The notes: generated by a model not told the origin, from the sequence alone. A stretch of DNA of 64,000 bases from an uncultured Clostridia bacterium (GCA_947169745.1 CAMVQZ010000001.1:1-64000); one strand, 5' to 3'. Positions 39,864 to 50,062 are shown, numbered from the stretch's first letter. Translations and numbers: made by a program.

Positions 39864-40124
39864 ATGCAAGAATATATTATTCCGATAGTATGTATTATTT
39901 CAGTGATTTCTCTTTTGGTAGTTCATATAATAATGGGCAGTAAAAGACCATTTATTTCTTCTATACTTTCGCTTTTGCCGGGAATTATTACATTAATTTT
40001 AATTAATCTGACCAGCGCATATACCGGAGTATATATACCTGTCAGTCCTCTGACTACAGGAATATCAGCATTATTCGGTATACCTGGAATAACATTTCTA
40101 CTGATTATACCTGTAGTATTTTAA
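39864..40124 (+). CDS. bofA: BofA-like pro-sigma-K processing inhibitor family membrane protein
   Basis: Two TM helices and ...TSAYTGVYIPVSPLTTGISALFGIPGITFLLI. Confidence 0.75.
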   Translation: MQEYIIPIVCIISVISLLVVHIIMGSKRPFISSILSLLPGIITLILINLTSAYTGVYIPVSPLTTGISALFGIPGITFLLIIPVVF

Positions 40125-40144
40125 ACAGGATGCTCCCCAACGGT

Positions 40145-40371
40145 CACAAAAAGCAGCCGGCGTGACGCTGAACCCGATTCGCTGGGTTCGCTCATTCCAT
40201 TCGCTCTGTTGTGGTTATGGATAATCCTGTTCCACGGCGGAAAGAGGAATGGTATCCGCCCCATACAGAGCTGACAACCGCGCTACGAGAATATACTTAA
40301 ACACAGTCGAGCGAGTGCAAACAAGCAATTACGCAAATCGCTCAGTGCGAGCACGCACTGGATGAAGTGTA
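40145..40371 (+). repeat. GC-rich interspersed repeat, copy 2 (diverged, 5' truncated)
   Basis: Shares GCGTGACGCTG.ACCCGATTC..GGGTTCGCTCATTCCATTCGCTCTGT and CGCTCAGTGCGAGCACGCACTGGATGAAGT with copy 3. Confidence 0.8.
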
Positions 40372-40390
40372 AAATAATTATGGGAGAAAG

Positions 40391-40723
40391 CAGGCGCTTG
40401 CTGTCAGAAGATTGAAAAGCCAGAAGTCAGAATAAACCAGCCGCAAGAAGCAGCCTGTGAGGGCTGCGGCGGCAAGCGTGACGCTGGACCCGATTCCCGG
40501 GGTTCGCTCATTCCATTCGCTCTGTCGTGCGTGTGGGCACTTTTGTCCCGCGGCAAAAAGATGGTCGGTATCCTCTTTACACAGATCTGACAACCGCGCC
40601 ACGAAAGTATATGTACGCACGACAGAGCGAGTGCAAACGAGCGATAACGCGAATCGCTCAGTGCGAGCACGCACCGCGAACACGGGTGCAGCGTCGACGC
40701 TGCCTGGATGCTGCCTGGATGAA
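40391..40723 (+). repeat. GC-rich interspersed repeat, copy 3
   Basis: Begins CAGGCGCTTGCTGTCAGAAGATTGAAAAGCCAGAAGTCA, ends GCTGCCTGGATGAA; 16-bp palindrome at 40688-40703; 14-bp IR CGCTCTGTCGTGCG (40518-40531)/CGCACGACAGAGCG (40616-40629). Confidence 0.88.
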
Positions 40724-40751
40724 GTTAGTGTAAAATAATTCTGGGAGAAAA

Positions 40752-40973
40752 CAGGCGCTTGCTGTCAGAAGATTGAAAAGCCAGAAGTCAAAGTAAACAA
40801 GCCGCGAAAAGCAGCCTGTAAGGGGTGCGGCGGCGGAGGGTGGGAGCATTGTCTGAGGCGGTGAGCGCCGGAAGCCGCGGTACGAAAGTATATGTACGCA
40901 CGACCGAGCGAGTGCAAACGAACGATAACGCGAACACGGGTGCAGCGTCGACGCTGCCGACGCTGCCTGGATG
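40752..40973 (+). repeat. GC-rich interspersed repeat, copy 4
   Basis: Begins CAGGCGCTTGCTGTCAGAAGATTGAAAAGCCAGAAGTCA; shares the GAGCATTGTCTGAGGCGGTGAGCGCCGGA module with copy 1; palindrome at 40942-40957. Confidence 0.88.
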
Positions 40974-40983
40974 AAAAAAATCC

Positions 40984-41012
40984 TTGACAAATTGGTTAAT
41001 GTGTGTTATTAT
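40984..41012 (+). promoter_or_regulatory. Putative tRNA operon promoter
   Basis: TTGACA-N17-TATTAT upstream of tRNA-Thr. Confidence 0.7.
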
Positions 41013-41043
41013 ATATAAGTCGTCAGGAGATGACAGTATATTA

Positions 41044-41116
41044 GCTGGTGTAGCTCAGTTGGTAGAGCAGCTGATTTGTAATCAGCAGGTCGGGAGTTCG
41101 AGTCTGTCCACCAGCT
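41044..41116 (+). tRNA. tRNA-Thr (TGT)
   Basis: Cloverleaf GCTGGTG...CACCAGC; anticodon loop TTTGTAA; GTTCGAGTC T-arm. Confidence 0.95.
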
Positions 41117-41162
41117 TATAAACAAGCCTGCTATGAGTTAATACTCAGTAGGCTTTATATCC

Positions 41163-41246
41163 GGGAGAGTTCCAGAGCGGTCAAATGGGGCAGACTGTAA
41201 ATCTGTTGCTTCGGCTTCGGTGGTTCGAATCCGCCCTCTCCCACCA
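41163..41246 (+). tRNA. tRNA-Tyr (GTA), CCA encoded
   Basis: GGGAGAG...CTCTCCC acceptor, long variable arm, anticodon GTA, ends ACCA. Confidence 0.95.
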
Positions 41247-41288
41247 GATATTCCTCGTCTGTAACCCGACGAGGCTTTTTGATAATAT

Positions 41289-41361
41289 GGGGGTATAGCT
41301 CAGCTGGGAGAGTGCTTGACTGGCAGTCAAGAGGTCACGGGTTCGAGCCCCGTTATCTCCA
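41289..41361 (+). tRNA. tRNA-Ala (GGC)
   Basis: GGGGGTA...TATCTCC acceptor with G3:T70 identity pair; anticodon loop CTGGCAG gives GGC. Confidence 0.88.
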
Positions 41362-41643
41362 CTTGAATACCGCTTTCTGATTGTTTTTCAGGAAGTGGTT
41401 TTTGTTTTATATATATATCTGTATTTGATTATTTTGTAAGATGTCATTTTAAATAATAGAACTGAATATCAAAATTTCCAAATATTATGAAATATTATTT
41501 TTGTGTCAAGCTGAAAAAAACGAGTTATCTTTGTGCTATCAATGTATGGAATTTAACCATTAATAATATTGAATTATTCAGAAAAAAATGATATCATATA
41601 ATAATAATATATTAATGTGTATCAGTGTCAGGGCGGTGAGTAA

Positions 41644-43680
41644 ATGAAAAAATGGTCTTTTTCAGAATTGGATAAAAACAAGGCAAAAAGCCTGGTGTCA
41701 TTATATGATCTGCCTTCATTTACTGCCATGATACTCTCGATCAGAGGCATTACTGAAAAAAAGGATATAGAGAGGTTTTTTTCCCAGGAAACTTCCCTTT
41801 ATGATCCTTTTTTAATCAAGGATATGGACAAGGCTGTGGATAAGATAAAAAAAGCAGTTATAAGATATGATAAAATATGTGTTTTCGGCGATTATGACTG
41901 CGACGGTGTTACTTCTACGGCAATTCTCTATTCTTATCTTCAGTCAGTTTTTGCTAATGTCATTTATTATATTCCGGACAGAAATGCCGAAGGCTACGGA
42001 ATGAATAAAGCAGCCATAGATAAACTTCATGAAAAAAATGTCAGGCTGATAATTACTGTGGATAATGGTATTTCAGCTATAGATGAGATAGCATATGCCA
42101 ATTCACTTGGTATTGATGTTGTTGTCACAGATCACCACAAGCCTCTGGATATCCTGCCGGAAGCAGTTGCTGTCGTTGATCCCCACAGAGTTGATGAAAC
42201 CTGCAGCTTCCGGGATTATTCCGGAGCAGGGCTTGCATTAAAGCTCATCACCGCCCTTGAGGGTGATGATGCTATGATACTTGAGAACTATTCGGACCTT
42301 GCCGCTCTCGGGACAGTAGCAGATATTGTTTCCCTTTCTGGTGAAAACAGGGATATCGTTAAATCCGGAATAATAAACCTGACTAATACCGAGCGTCCCG
42401 GACTATCTGAGCTGATAGAGATAGCCGGCATTTCAGAGATCAATACAGGTGCTATCGGCTTTAAAATAGCGCCGAGGATTAACGCTGCAGGAAGGCTGGG
42501 AAGTCCATATGATGCGCTGGAATTGTTTTTGACCGAGGAGCCGGAGGTAGCATCAAAAAAAGCCGAAAAGCTTAACAGGCTGAATACAAAAAGACAGGAA
42601 ATAGAGTCTGTAATAACAAAACAGATAATTGATGAGCTTACAAACAATCCTCATCTGACATCAGATAGAATAATTGTCGTTTCATCTGCCGGATGGAATG
42701 CGGGTGTTATCGGGATAGTATCCTCCAAGATAACAGAAAGATACGGAAAGCCTTCCATCATTATTTCAGAAGACGGAGAAATATGTAAAGCGTCCGGGAG
42801 AAGCGTTTCCGGGTTTTCGCTTGTAGATGCTGTATTTGCCTGTTCAGAGTATCTTGAAAAATACGGCGGTCATCCGATGGCTGTTGGCTTCAGCATCAAA
42901 AAAGAAAAAATAGATGATTTCAGAAAAGCAATAAATGAATATGCAAATAAAGAAGCCTATATGCCGCTTTATTCGATAAATGTTGACTGTAATCTTAATC
43001 CTGAGGTAATTGACATAGATATGGTACAGCAGCTGAAATACTTCGAGCCATTTGGATGTAATAATCCTAAGCCTGTTCTTGGCCTTACAAGGATGCACCT
43101 TGACAGGGTCAGTGCTGTGGGAGGAGGAAAACATCTGAAGCTTTCAGCATCAAGGGGAAAAGCACGCCTCAATCTTATGCTTTTTTCTACCACTATAGAA
43201 GAATTTCCCTATACAGAGGGAGATATGCTTGATTTTGCGGTTAATATGGACATAAATGAATATCAGGGGAAAACCGGAATATCATTTATCGTTAAAGATA
43301 TCCATATAACTGATTTTGACATAAATACTGTTATGCTCCATGTTCAGGATTACGAATTGTTTCTGAATGGAGTTTTGTCAGATACGGCAAAGAATAATTA
43401 TCCAACACGGGATGACTTTGCTGCAGTATACAGATATTTAAAAAGTGATCCAAGAAAAGTGTATTATATTGATTCACTTCTGTACAGAGTAAGGAAAACG
43501 TTTACCAGTGCTTTCAAGCTTATGATCATACTTCAGGCAATGAAAGAGATTTATCTGATTGATTACACCAGGGATGCTGATAAGCTCTATATCAGTGTGA
43601 GAAATGTAAACGGAAAGACTTTTTTAAGAGGATCACCAATTTACAGAAAATTAGAGGAGGATATAAGACATGCCAGATAA
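41644..43680 (+). CDS. recJ: Single-stranded-DNA exonuclease RecJ
   Basis: VFGDYDCDGVTSTAILY, VVTDHHKP, GHPMAVGFSI. Confidence 0.95.
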   Translation: MKKWSFSELDKNKAKSLVSLYDLPSFTAMILSIRGITEKKDIERFFSQETSLYDPFLIKDMDKAVDKIKKAVIRYDKICVFGDYDCDGVTSTAILYSYLQSVFANVIYYIPDRNAEGYGMNKAAIDKLHEKNVRLIITVDNGISAIDEIAYANSLGIDVVVTDHHKPLDILPEAVAVVDPHRVDETCSFRDYSGAGLALKLITALEGDDAMILENYSDLAALGTVADIVSLSGENRDIVKSGIINLTNTERPGLSELIEIAGISEINTGAIGFKIAPRINAAGRLGSPYDALELFLTEEPEVASKKAEKLNRLNTKRQEIESVITKQIIDELTNNPHLTSDRIIVVSSAGWNAGVIGIVSSKITERYGKPSIIISEDGEICKASGRSVSGFSLVDAVFACSEYLEKYGGHPMAVGFSIKKEKIDDFRKAINEYANKEAYMPLYSINVDCNLNPEVIDIDMVQQLKYFEPFGCNNPKPVLGLTRMHLDRVSAVGGGKHLKLSASRGKARLNLMLFSTTIEEFPYTEGDMLDFAVNMDINEYQGKTGISFIVKDIHITDFDINTVMLHVQDYELFLNGVLSDTAKNNYPTRDDFAAVYRYLKSDPRKVYYIDSLLYRVRKTFTSAFKLMIILQAMKEIYLIDYTRDADKLYISVRNVNGKTFLRGSPIYRKLEEDIRHAR

Positions 43681-45856
43681 ACCGAAGTATTATCAGGATT
43701 ATAATGAATTGATCGATCTGATGAAAAAAAGCGATCGAAACTATAACTATGATCTGATAGACAAAGCATATACTCTTGCAGAAAAAATGCATGGCGATCA
43801 GCGCAGAGCCTCAGGTATCCCTTATATCCTGCACCCGACTACCGTTGCATGTATTCTGGCTGAGCTGGGTATGGACTCAGAATCAATTGCCGCTGCGCTG
43901 CTCCATGATGTAGTTGAGGATACTCCTATAACATTACAAGAGGTAACAAAGATGTTCGGATCAGAGATCGCAAATCTGATCGACGGAGTTACTAAACTGG
44001 GCAAGATCCCGTATTCATCGAGAGAAGAGCAGCAGGCTGAAAATATAAGAAAAATGCTTATTGCAATGTCAAATGATATCAGGGTCATTATCATCAAGCT
44101 TGCAGACCGCCTTCATAATATGAGAACAATAGAGTGTATGAAGGAACAGCACAGAAGAGATAAAGCTCTTGAGGTTATGGAGGTATATGCTCCGATAGCA
44201 CACAGACTTGGTATCCGCGCGATAAAGGAGGAACTGGAAGATCTTTCTATAAGATATCTGGATCCTATCGGATATTCAGAAATCGAAAAGCAGTTGGAAA
44301 ACAAGAGCAAGGACAGACAGGACTTTGTTCAGGATATAAAGCAGCAGCTTTATGACAGACTCAAGGATGAGATCAGCAATGTCTATATCGAAGGTCGTGT
44401 AAAGAGTATACACGGAATATATAAAAAGACCTTTATGAAGGGTCGGACAATGGATCAGATATATGATATATTTGCTGTAAGAGTTATAGTTGATACTGTT
44501 GCTGACTGTTATAATGTTCTTGGTGTTGTTCACGATGTTTTCAAGCCTCTCCCGAACAGATTCAAGGACTATATTTCAACCCCCAAGCCTAATATGTACC
44601 AGTCACTCCATACCACCGTTATTGGAAAAGAGGGTATTCCCTTTGAGATACAGATCAGAACCTGGGAGATGCATTATACGGCAGAATACGGAATTGCAGC
44701 CCACTGGAAGTATAAAGAAGGAATCACAAAGAAAAACTCTCTGGATGAAAGACTGATATGGATCAGAAAAATGCTTGAAAACCAGAGTGACAATGATTCT
44801 ACCGATATAGTAACAACTATTAAGACAGATCTTGTGCCGGAGGAAGTCTTTGTTTTCACACCTAAGGGTGATGTTCTCAGTCTGCCAATGGGTGCTACAG
44901 TTATTGACGTTGCCTATGCTATTCACAGCGAGGTAGGAAACAGAATGATAGGCGCTAAGGTTGATAAAAGAATTGTTCCCATTGACTATAAAGTAGCTAC
45001 AGGAGAGATAGTTGAGATCATAACAACCAAGGACGAAAACAGCGGTCCTAAACGAGATTGGCTCAATATAGTAAGGACAAGTGAAGCAAGAAGCAAGATA
45101 AGGCTCTGGTTTAAAAGAGAGAAAAGAGAAGAAAATATTGCCGAGGGTAAGATTCAGCTTGAAAACGAATTCAAGCGTCTCAATATCCATGTGCCGGAGG
45201 AGGATCTGGAATCCTTCCTTTCGGATATAATCCGTAGACAGAACTGCAATTCACTTGATGATTTCTATGGATCAATAGGTTACGGAGGAATCCAGCTTTG
45301 GAGGATACTCCCGAGGCTCAAGGAAGAGTATTTCAAGAGGTACACTACAACATCTGATACTCCTGTTGTAGTAATAAAAGAGCCTATTCCGAGAAAAAAA
45401 GTCAGCAATGGCGTCAATATTGAGGGGGTAGAGGATTGTCTTGTCAAATACTCAAAATGCTGTAATCCTCTTCCGGGAGATGAAATAATCGGTTTTATCA
45501 CAAGAGGCTACGGAGTATCTATCCACAAACGCTCCTGCTCCAATGTACCCGAGGATATTTCCAAATATCCGGAGCCTGAGAGATGGGTAAAGGCAGAATG
45601 GACAGAGAATATAGAAAACGAGACATTTAAGGCTACGCTTCAGATAACCGCAACAGACCGTACCGGACTTCTTGCTGATGTTACAAACCAGCTTTCTGCT
45701 ATGCATATTTTTATTCACAATCTTAATTCCAGAGAAACAAAAAATGGTATGGCAATGATCGAAGTAAGCGTTACAGTCAATGGTATCAAGCACCTTAAAA
45801 TGGTCATAAGCAAGCTTAGTGCGATCAGCGGTATCGTAGCTATAGGCAGAAATTGA
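43670..45856 (+). CDS. relA: RelA/SpoT bifunctional (p)ppGpp synthetase/hydrolase
   Basis: HD: HGDQRRASGIPYILHP, LLHDVVEDT; synthetase: YQSLHTTVIGKEGIPFEIQIRT; TGS and ACT domains. Confidence 0.97.
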   Translation: MPDKPKYYQDYNELIDLMKKSDRNYNYDLIDKAYTLAEKMHGDQRRASGIPYILHPTTVACILAELGMDSESIAAALLHDVVEDTPITLQEVTKMFGSEIANLIDGVTKLGKIPYSSREEQQAENIRKMLIAMSNDIRVIIIKLADRLHNMRTIECMKEQHRRDKALEVMEVYAPIAHRLGIRAIKEELEDLSIRYLDPIGYSEIEKQLENKSKDRQDFVQDIKQQLYDRLKDEISNVYIEGRVKSIHGIYKKTFMKGRTMDQIYDIFAVRVIVDTVADCYNVLGVVHDVFKPLPNRFKDYISTPKPNMYQSLHTTVIGKEGIPFEIQIRTWEMHYTAEYGIAAHWKYKEGITKKNSLDERLIWIRKMLENQSDNDSTDIVTTIKTDLVPEEVFVFTPKGDVLSLPMGATVIDVAYAIHSEVGNRMIGAKVDKRIVPIDYKVATGEIVEIITTKDENSGPKRDWLNIVRTSEARSKIRLWFKREKREENIAEGKIQLENEFKRLNIHVPEEDLESFLSDIIRRQNCNSLDDFYGSIGYGGIQLWRILPRLKEEYFKRYTTTSDTPVVVIKEPIPRKKVSNGVNIEGVEDCLVKYSKCCNPLPGDEIIGFITRGYGVSIHKRSCSNVPEDISKYPEPERWVKAEWTENIENETFKATLQITATDRTGLLADVTNQLSAMHIFIHNLNSRETKNGMAMIEVSVTVNGIKHLKMVISKLSAISGIVAIGRN

Positions 45857-45868
45857 GGAAAGTTACAT

Positions 45869-46321
45869 ATGAAAGCAGTTATTCAACGAGTATCCCGCTG
45901 CAGCGTCACGGTCGATTCTGAGGAGATCGGATCCATAGGCAAGGGTTTTCTGATTCTCCTTGGCGTTGAGGCAGGTGATACTGAAAAAGAAGCAGAAAAA
46001 CTCGCATCAAAGCTATCAGGGCTGAGAGTTTTTACAGATGAAAACGATAAGATGAATCTGTCACTTAACGATATAGACGGTGGTGCCATAGTGGTATCAA
46101 ATTTTACACTATGCGCTGACTGCCGCAAGGGAAGGAGACCAAGCTTCGATAAGGCCGCAAGACCTGAAACAGCGGAACCTCTTTATGAATACTTTTGTGA
46201 CTGTATGAAAGAAAAAGGGGTAAAAACCGTTGAAAAGGGCAGCTTTGGTGCTGATATGAAGGTCAGTCTCCTGAATGACGGACCGGTTACAATTATTGTA
46301 GATTCAAAGGATCTGACATAA
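45869..46321 (+). CDS. dtd: D-aminoacyl-tRNA deacylase
   Basis: MKAVIQRVSRCSVTVDSEEIGSIGKGFLILLGV, NFTLCADCRKGRRPSF. Confidence 0.96.
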   Translation: MKAVIQRVSRCSVTVDSEEIGSIGKGFLILLGVEAGDTEKEAEKLASKLSGLRVFTDENDKMNLSLNDIDGGAIVVSNFTLCADCRKGRRPSFDKAARPETAEPLYEYFCDCMKEKGVKTVEKGSFGADMKVSLLNDGPVTIIVDSKDLT

Positions 46322-46333
46322 CGGAGGAATTAT

Positions 46334-46984
46334 ATGCTCAGAATAGAATGTTATCCCCTTGGCGAATTAGCAGCAAACTGCTATTTTGCCTATGATGAGG
46401 AAGCCGGCGTGTCTTTTATTGTCGATATGGGGGCGCCGTCAGATAAAGTCATAAGCAGAATAAATGAGTTCGGAAAGGAAAGGCTTAAGTATATTCTCTT
46501 GACTCATGGTCACTTTGATCATATAGGCAATACAGCTGAGCTGAAAAAAAAATATCCTGAGGCAAAAATAGTGATCGGAGAAAAAGACAGTGACTTTACA
46601 GAGAAAGACAGTCTTAATCTTTCAATGTTTTTCGGCCTGAAAAATGAGAGCTTCAAAGCTGATATCACTGTCAATGACGGAGACAAGCTGCCCTTAGGCA
46701 GCGATAATATTGAGGTGCTTTCCACACCCGGACATACAGCAGGCGGAGTCTGCTATAAGATCGGAAATTGTCTTTTTACCGGGGATACAATTATGAAATG
46801 CACAACCGGAAGAATGGACTTTCCCACCGGAAATATGGAAGAGATGTTAAGCTCCGCAAAAAAAATTGCCGCTCTTGATGGAGACCTGATACTCCTCTGC
46901 GGTCACGGAGAAAAGTCCACACTTGAATATGAACGAATGAATAATATTGCAATGAGGAGTCGGGGATATGACGATCTATACTGA
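46334..46984 (+). CDS. MBL-fold hydrolase (glyoxalase II-like)
   Basis: LLTHGHFDHIGN, STPGHTAGGVCY, LFTGDTIM, LLCGHGEKSTLEYE. Confidence 0.9.
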   Translation: MLRIECYPLGELAANCYFAYDEEAGVSFIVDMGAPSDKVISRINEFGKERLKYILLTHGHFDHIGNTAELKKKYPEAKIVIGEKDSDFTEKDSLNLSMFFGLKNESFKADITVNDGDKLPLGSDNIEVLSTPGHTAGGVCYKIGNCLFTGDTIMKCTTGRMDFPTGNMEEMLSSAKKIAALDGDLILLCGHGEKSTLEYERMNNIAMRSRGYDDLY

Positions 46985-48446
46985 GAATCATCCGTATCAC
47001 TACGAAATGGAAAACCTGGTACGGTTGTTTTTTCCTAATGAAAAAATAACTGTTACAGGCGAAAGCAACGAGATCAATGATACCCGCTATATCATTACTG
47101 CATTGAAGGAAAACGGTGAAAAGCTGAATATTTCAGCAGAATTACATCTTGACGATTATATAAGCAGCAACTCTGTTGATATAACCCCATCGGAAAATGA
47201 TAGGGAAAAAGAAGCTGAGAGGGAAATGGCAGTGGTTCTTTATAAGCTTCTTTCTGAATATACAGGGAAGATCCAACCGTGGGGAATACTTACAGGCGTG
47301 CGTCCTATAAAACTATTCAGGAGTCTCTGTGAGAAAAACGGCAAAGAATATGCCGAAGAATACTTTATGGAAAAACTCCTCGTTTCAAAAGAAAAGACAT
47401 TGCTCAGCAGTGTCACAGAACAGTATGAGAGAAAGATCTTATCATATAGCAGAAACGATTCCTTCAGTCTGTATATTTCCATCCCTTTCTGCCCTAGCAG
47501 GTGTTCATATTGCTCATTTGTATCCCAGACAATTGAAAAAGCCCAGAAGCTTGTGCAGCCGTATTTTGAATTGCTTTGCAGGGAGATAGAATATACCGGA
47601 AGAATTGTAAAGGAGTTGGGCTTACATCTGGAAAGTGTCTATATCGGCGGAGGTACACCGACAACGCTTTCGGCTTTACAACTATCAGAACTTATAGAGA
47701 AGCTCCGATCTTGTTTTGATATCTCTGAGTGCAGAGAATTTACTGTAGAAGCGGGGAGACCGGATACTATAGATGAAGAAAAGCTGCTGGCTATCCGCAA
47801 TGGCGGGGTAGACAGAATAAGCATAAATCCACAGACACTGAACGACAGCGTGCTTGAGGTTATCGGAAGAAAACACAACTCCTCACAGATCCTGCAGGCA
47901 TACAGCCTTGCCAGGGATATTGGTTTTACACATATCAATATGGATCTTATCGCCGGTTTACCTACCGATACTGTCGATAGCTTCAGATCAACAATTGACC
48001 GTATCTGTGAGCTTTACCCTGAAAGCATTACTGTTCATACTCTTGCTCTGAAAAGATCATCAAGAATGACTCTTCAGGGGAAAAATGTTGATGCTGACAA
48101 CGAAAATTGCAGTGCTGCAGCAATGCTGAGATATGGAGAAAAGAAGCTTACGGAATGCGGATATCATCCTTATTATCTTTACAGGCAAAGCCGTATGGAG
48201 GGCAACCTTGAGAATGTAGGCTGGTCCAGAGACGGCTTTGACGGAATATACAATGTATTTGTTATGGATGAGACCCATACTATTATTGGCTGCGGTGCAG
48301 GTGCTGTTACAAAGCTGAAGGTACCCGGCAGCACCTCTCTGTCGAGAATATTCAATTACAAATACCCATATGAATATATCAATGGCTTTGATGAAATGCT
48401 GAAACGGAAAGATCAGGTGAAACAGTTCTATGATGAATTATCTTAA
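46968..48446 (+). CDS. hemZ: HemZ-family radical SAM (coproporphyrinogen dehydrogenase-like)
   Basis: SIPFCPSRCSYCSFVSQT radical SAM CX3CX2C, IGGGTPTTL, VEAGRPDTID. Confidence 0.88.
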   Translation: MTIYTENHPYHYEMENLVRLFFPNEKITVTGESNEINDTRYIITALKENGEKLNISAELHLDDYISSNSVDITPSENDREKEAEREMAVVLYKLLSEYTGKIQPWGILTGVRPIKLFRSLCEKNGKEYAEEYFMEKLLVSKEKTLLSSVTEQYERKILSYSRNDSFSLYISIPFCPSRCSYCSFVSQTIEKAQKLVQPYFELLCREIEYTGRIVKELGLHLESVYIGGGTPTTLSALQLSELIEKLRSCFDISECREFTVEAGRPDTIDEEKLLAIRNGGVDRISINPQTLNDSVLEVIGRKHNSSQILQAYSLARDIGFTHINMDLIAGLPTDTVDSFRSTIDRICELYPESITVHTLALKRSSRMTLQGKNVDADNENCSAAAMLRYGEKKLTECGYHPYYLYRQSRMEGNLENVGWSRDGFDGIYNVFVMDETHTIIGCGAGAVTKLKVPGSTSLSRIFNYKYPYEYINGFDEMLKRKDQVKQFYDELS

Positions 48447-49392
48447 CACATACCGAAGATACGCCTGTGATATAGGTCGTATCAATTCTGAAGCAGAGCA
48501 TGATCCCCGGAGTTTTATTGAAATGACAGAAAGAGTTTTTACGCTGGATCTGGAATATATTGTCGAACAGATACTTGCATCCAAAGGAAACCGCCGTGTA
48601 ATTCTGCTTTCAGGACCGTCAAGCAGCGGTAAAACTACTGCTTCAAAAAAGCTTATCGACCTTTTCAGGAATCACGGGATCGAAGCGAGCCTTATCTCCA
48701 TGGATGATTTTTATCTGGGCATAGACCATGTCCGTATCCTTGAGGACGGTAAGCCTGATTTTGAATCAATTGAAGCCCTTGATATCCCCTTGATAAAGAA
48801 TACTATTGAAAAGCTTTCCACAACAGGAGAGTGTGTTATACCCAGATATGACTTTACTAAAAGCAGGAGATCAGATAAGACCAGAGAAATCAGGCTTTCC
48901 TCAAACTCTGTAATTATTATGGAGGGTATTCATGCACTTAACCCTGTTTTCAGTGATGGTATGTCAAAAGAAAAGGTAATGAAAATATATATAAGCGTAA
49001 AACAGGGTATCAAGGATAATGAAGACTATGTCCTGACGAACAGGGAGATACGTTTCATCAGAAGATTTGTAAGAGATTATCAGTTCAGGCATATTGATCC
49101 GCAGATAATGCTTTCTATGTGGGATAATGTTGTTAAGGGAGAAGTAAAGTATATCCGGCCATATCGCTATACAAGTGACTTTACCATCAATTCCATACAC
49201 ATATATGAGCCCTGCATAATGAAAGAAATAGCACTCGGACTTCTTGATATGATACCGGAATCCAATGAAAATTTTCAGTTTATCCAACACCTGTCCGGAA
49301 GCCTGAAGCGGTTTTCGGCTATAGATCCCGGACTGATACCGGAGGATTCTCTTCTCCGGGAGTTTATCGGAAATGGCTGTTACACATACTAA
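48430..49392 (+). CDS. Nucleoside (uridine) kinase-like protein
   Basis: VILLSGPSSSGKTTASKKL Walker A; SLISMDDFYLG; ILMEGIHALNP-like region. Confidence 0.85.
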   Translation: MMNYLNTYRRYACDIGRINSEAEHDPRSFIEMTERVFTLDLEYIVEQILASKGNRRVILLSGPSSSGKTTASKKLIDLFRNHGIEASLISMDDFYLGIDHVRILEDGKPDFESIEALDIPLIKNTIEKLSTTGECVIPRYDFTKSRRSDKTREIRLSSNSVIIMEGIHALNPVFSDGMSKEKVMKIYISVKQGIKDNEDYVLTNREIRFIRRFVRDYQFRHIDPQIMLSMWDNVVKGEVKYIRPYRYTSDFTINSIHIYEPCIMKEIALGLLDMIPESNENFQFIQHLSGSLKRFSAIDPGLIPEDSLLREFIGNGCYTY

Positions 49393-49511
49393 TGACTGAT
49401 GTTATGGCATAAAACATGAACAAATGCACAAGATACTACGTGTAGCATTCTTTAAAGACTATATAATAAGTGTAAATATTAGCAATAATGGTCAAAATAC
49501 AGAAAAAATCC

Positions 49512-49540
49512 TTGAAGAATGGCATTAAAGGTGGTATAAT
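49512..49540 (+). promoter_or_regulatory. Putative sigma-A promoter
   Basis: TTGAAG-N17-TATAAT. Confidence 0.5.
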
Positions 49541-49576
49541 CATTACACTGTATATTATCTGAAAGGGAGATTTATT

Positions 49577-50017
49577 ATGAGTATTATAGAAGATGTTTTA
49601 CTTAATGCAAGATCAGCTGTTGATACTGTAGGAAAAAAAGCCGGCAAGGTTATTGATGTATCCAAGCTTAAGTTTGCAGCTATTGACCTTAAGAATGATA
49701 TTTCACATAAATACCAGGTTCTGGGTCGTATCGCGTTTGAGGAAGCAACTATCGGAGGAGATTATGCCGATACAAAAGAAGAGCTTATTGACAATATTGT
49801 TGAACTCAAAGCTCAGCTTGATACAGTAAACGAGATGCTCCAGAAGTCAAAACAGAAAATAAAGTGCGGTTCCTGCGGCTCCTATAATTCAAAGGGCGCT
49901 GTGTTCTGCAATAAGTGCGGTGAGAGACTTTCCTCCGGCTCAGAGGATGATCAGATGTCTCCTGATGAAGTAATTGATTTTACCGAGGATAATTTCGAGG
50001 ATGACGATCTTCTCTGA
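49577..50017 (+). CDS. Zinc-ribbon domain protein
   Basis: CGSCGSYNSKGAVFCNKCGERL near the C-terminus. Confidence 0.8.
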   Translation: MSIIEDVLLNARSAVDTVGKKAGKVIDVSKLKFAAIDLKNDISHKYQVLGRIAFEEATIGGDYADTKEELIDNIVELKAQLDTVNEMLQKSKQKIKCGSCGSYNSKGAVFCNKCGERLSSGSEDDQMSPDEVIDFTEDNFEDDDLL

Positions 50018-50062
50018 TAATTCCTTGTTTTTTCATTTTCCTTTCCGAAAGGATGTGCTCCA

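Noticed and set aside
40145-40973. Tandem units considered as a CRISPR array
   Set aside because: Units are 220-330 bp, mosaic and lack short regular repeats with unique spacers; no cas genes in the window.
40378-40990. Several 68-110 aa ORFs on both strands
   Set aside because: They coincide with the repeat copies, occur in different frames in each copy and show no conserved protein; best explained as stop-poor GC-rich non-coding DNA.
44603-45190. 195-aa antisense ORF in relA
   Set aside because: Shadow of the conserved synthetase/TGS region; no supporting signals.
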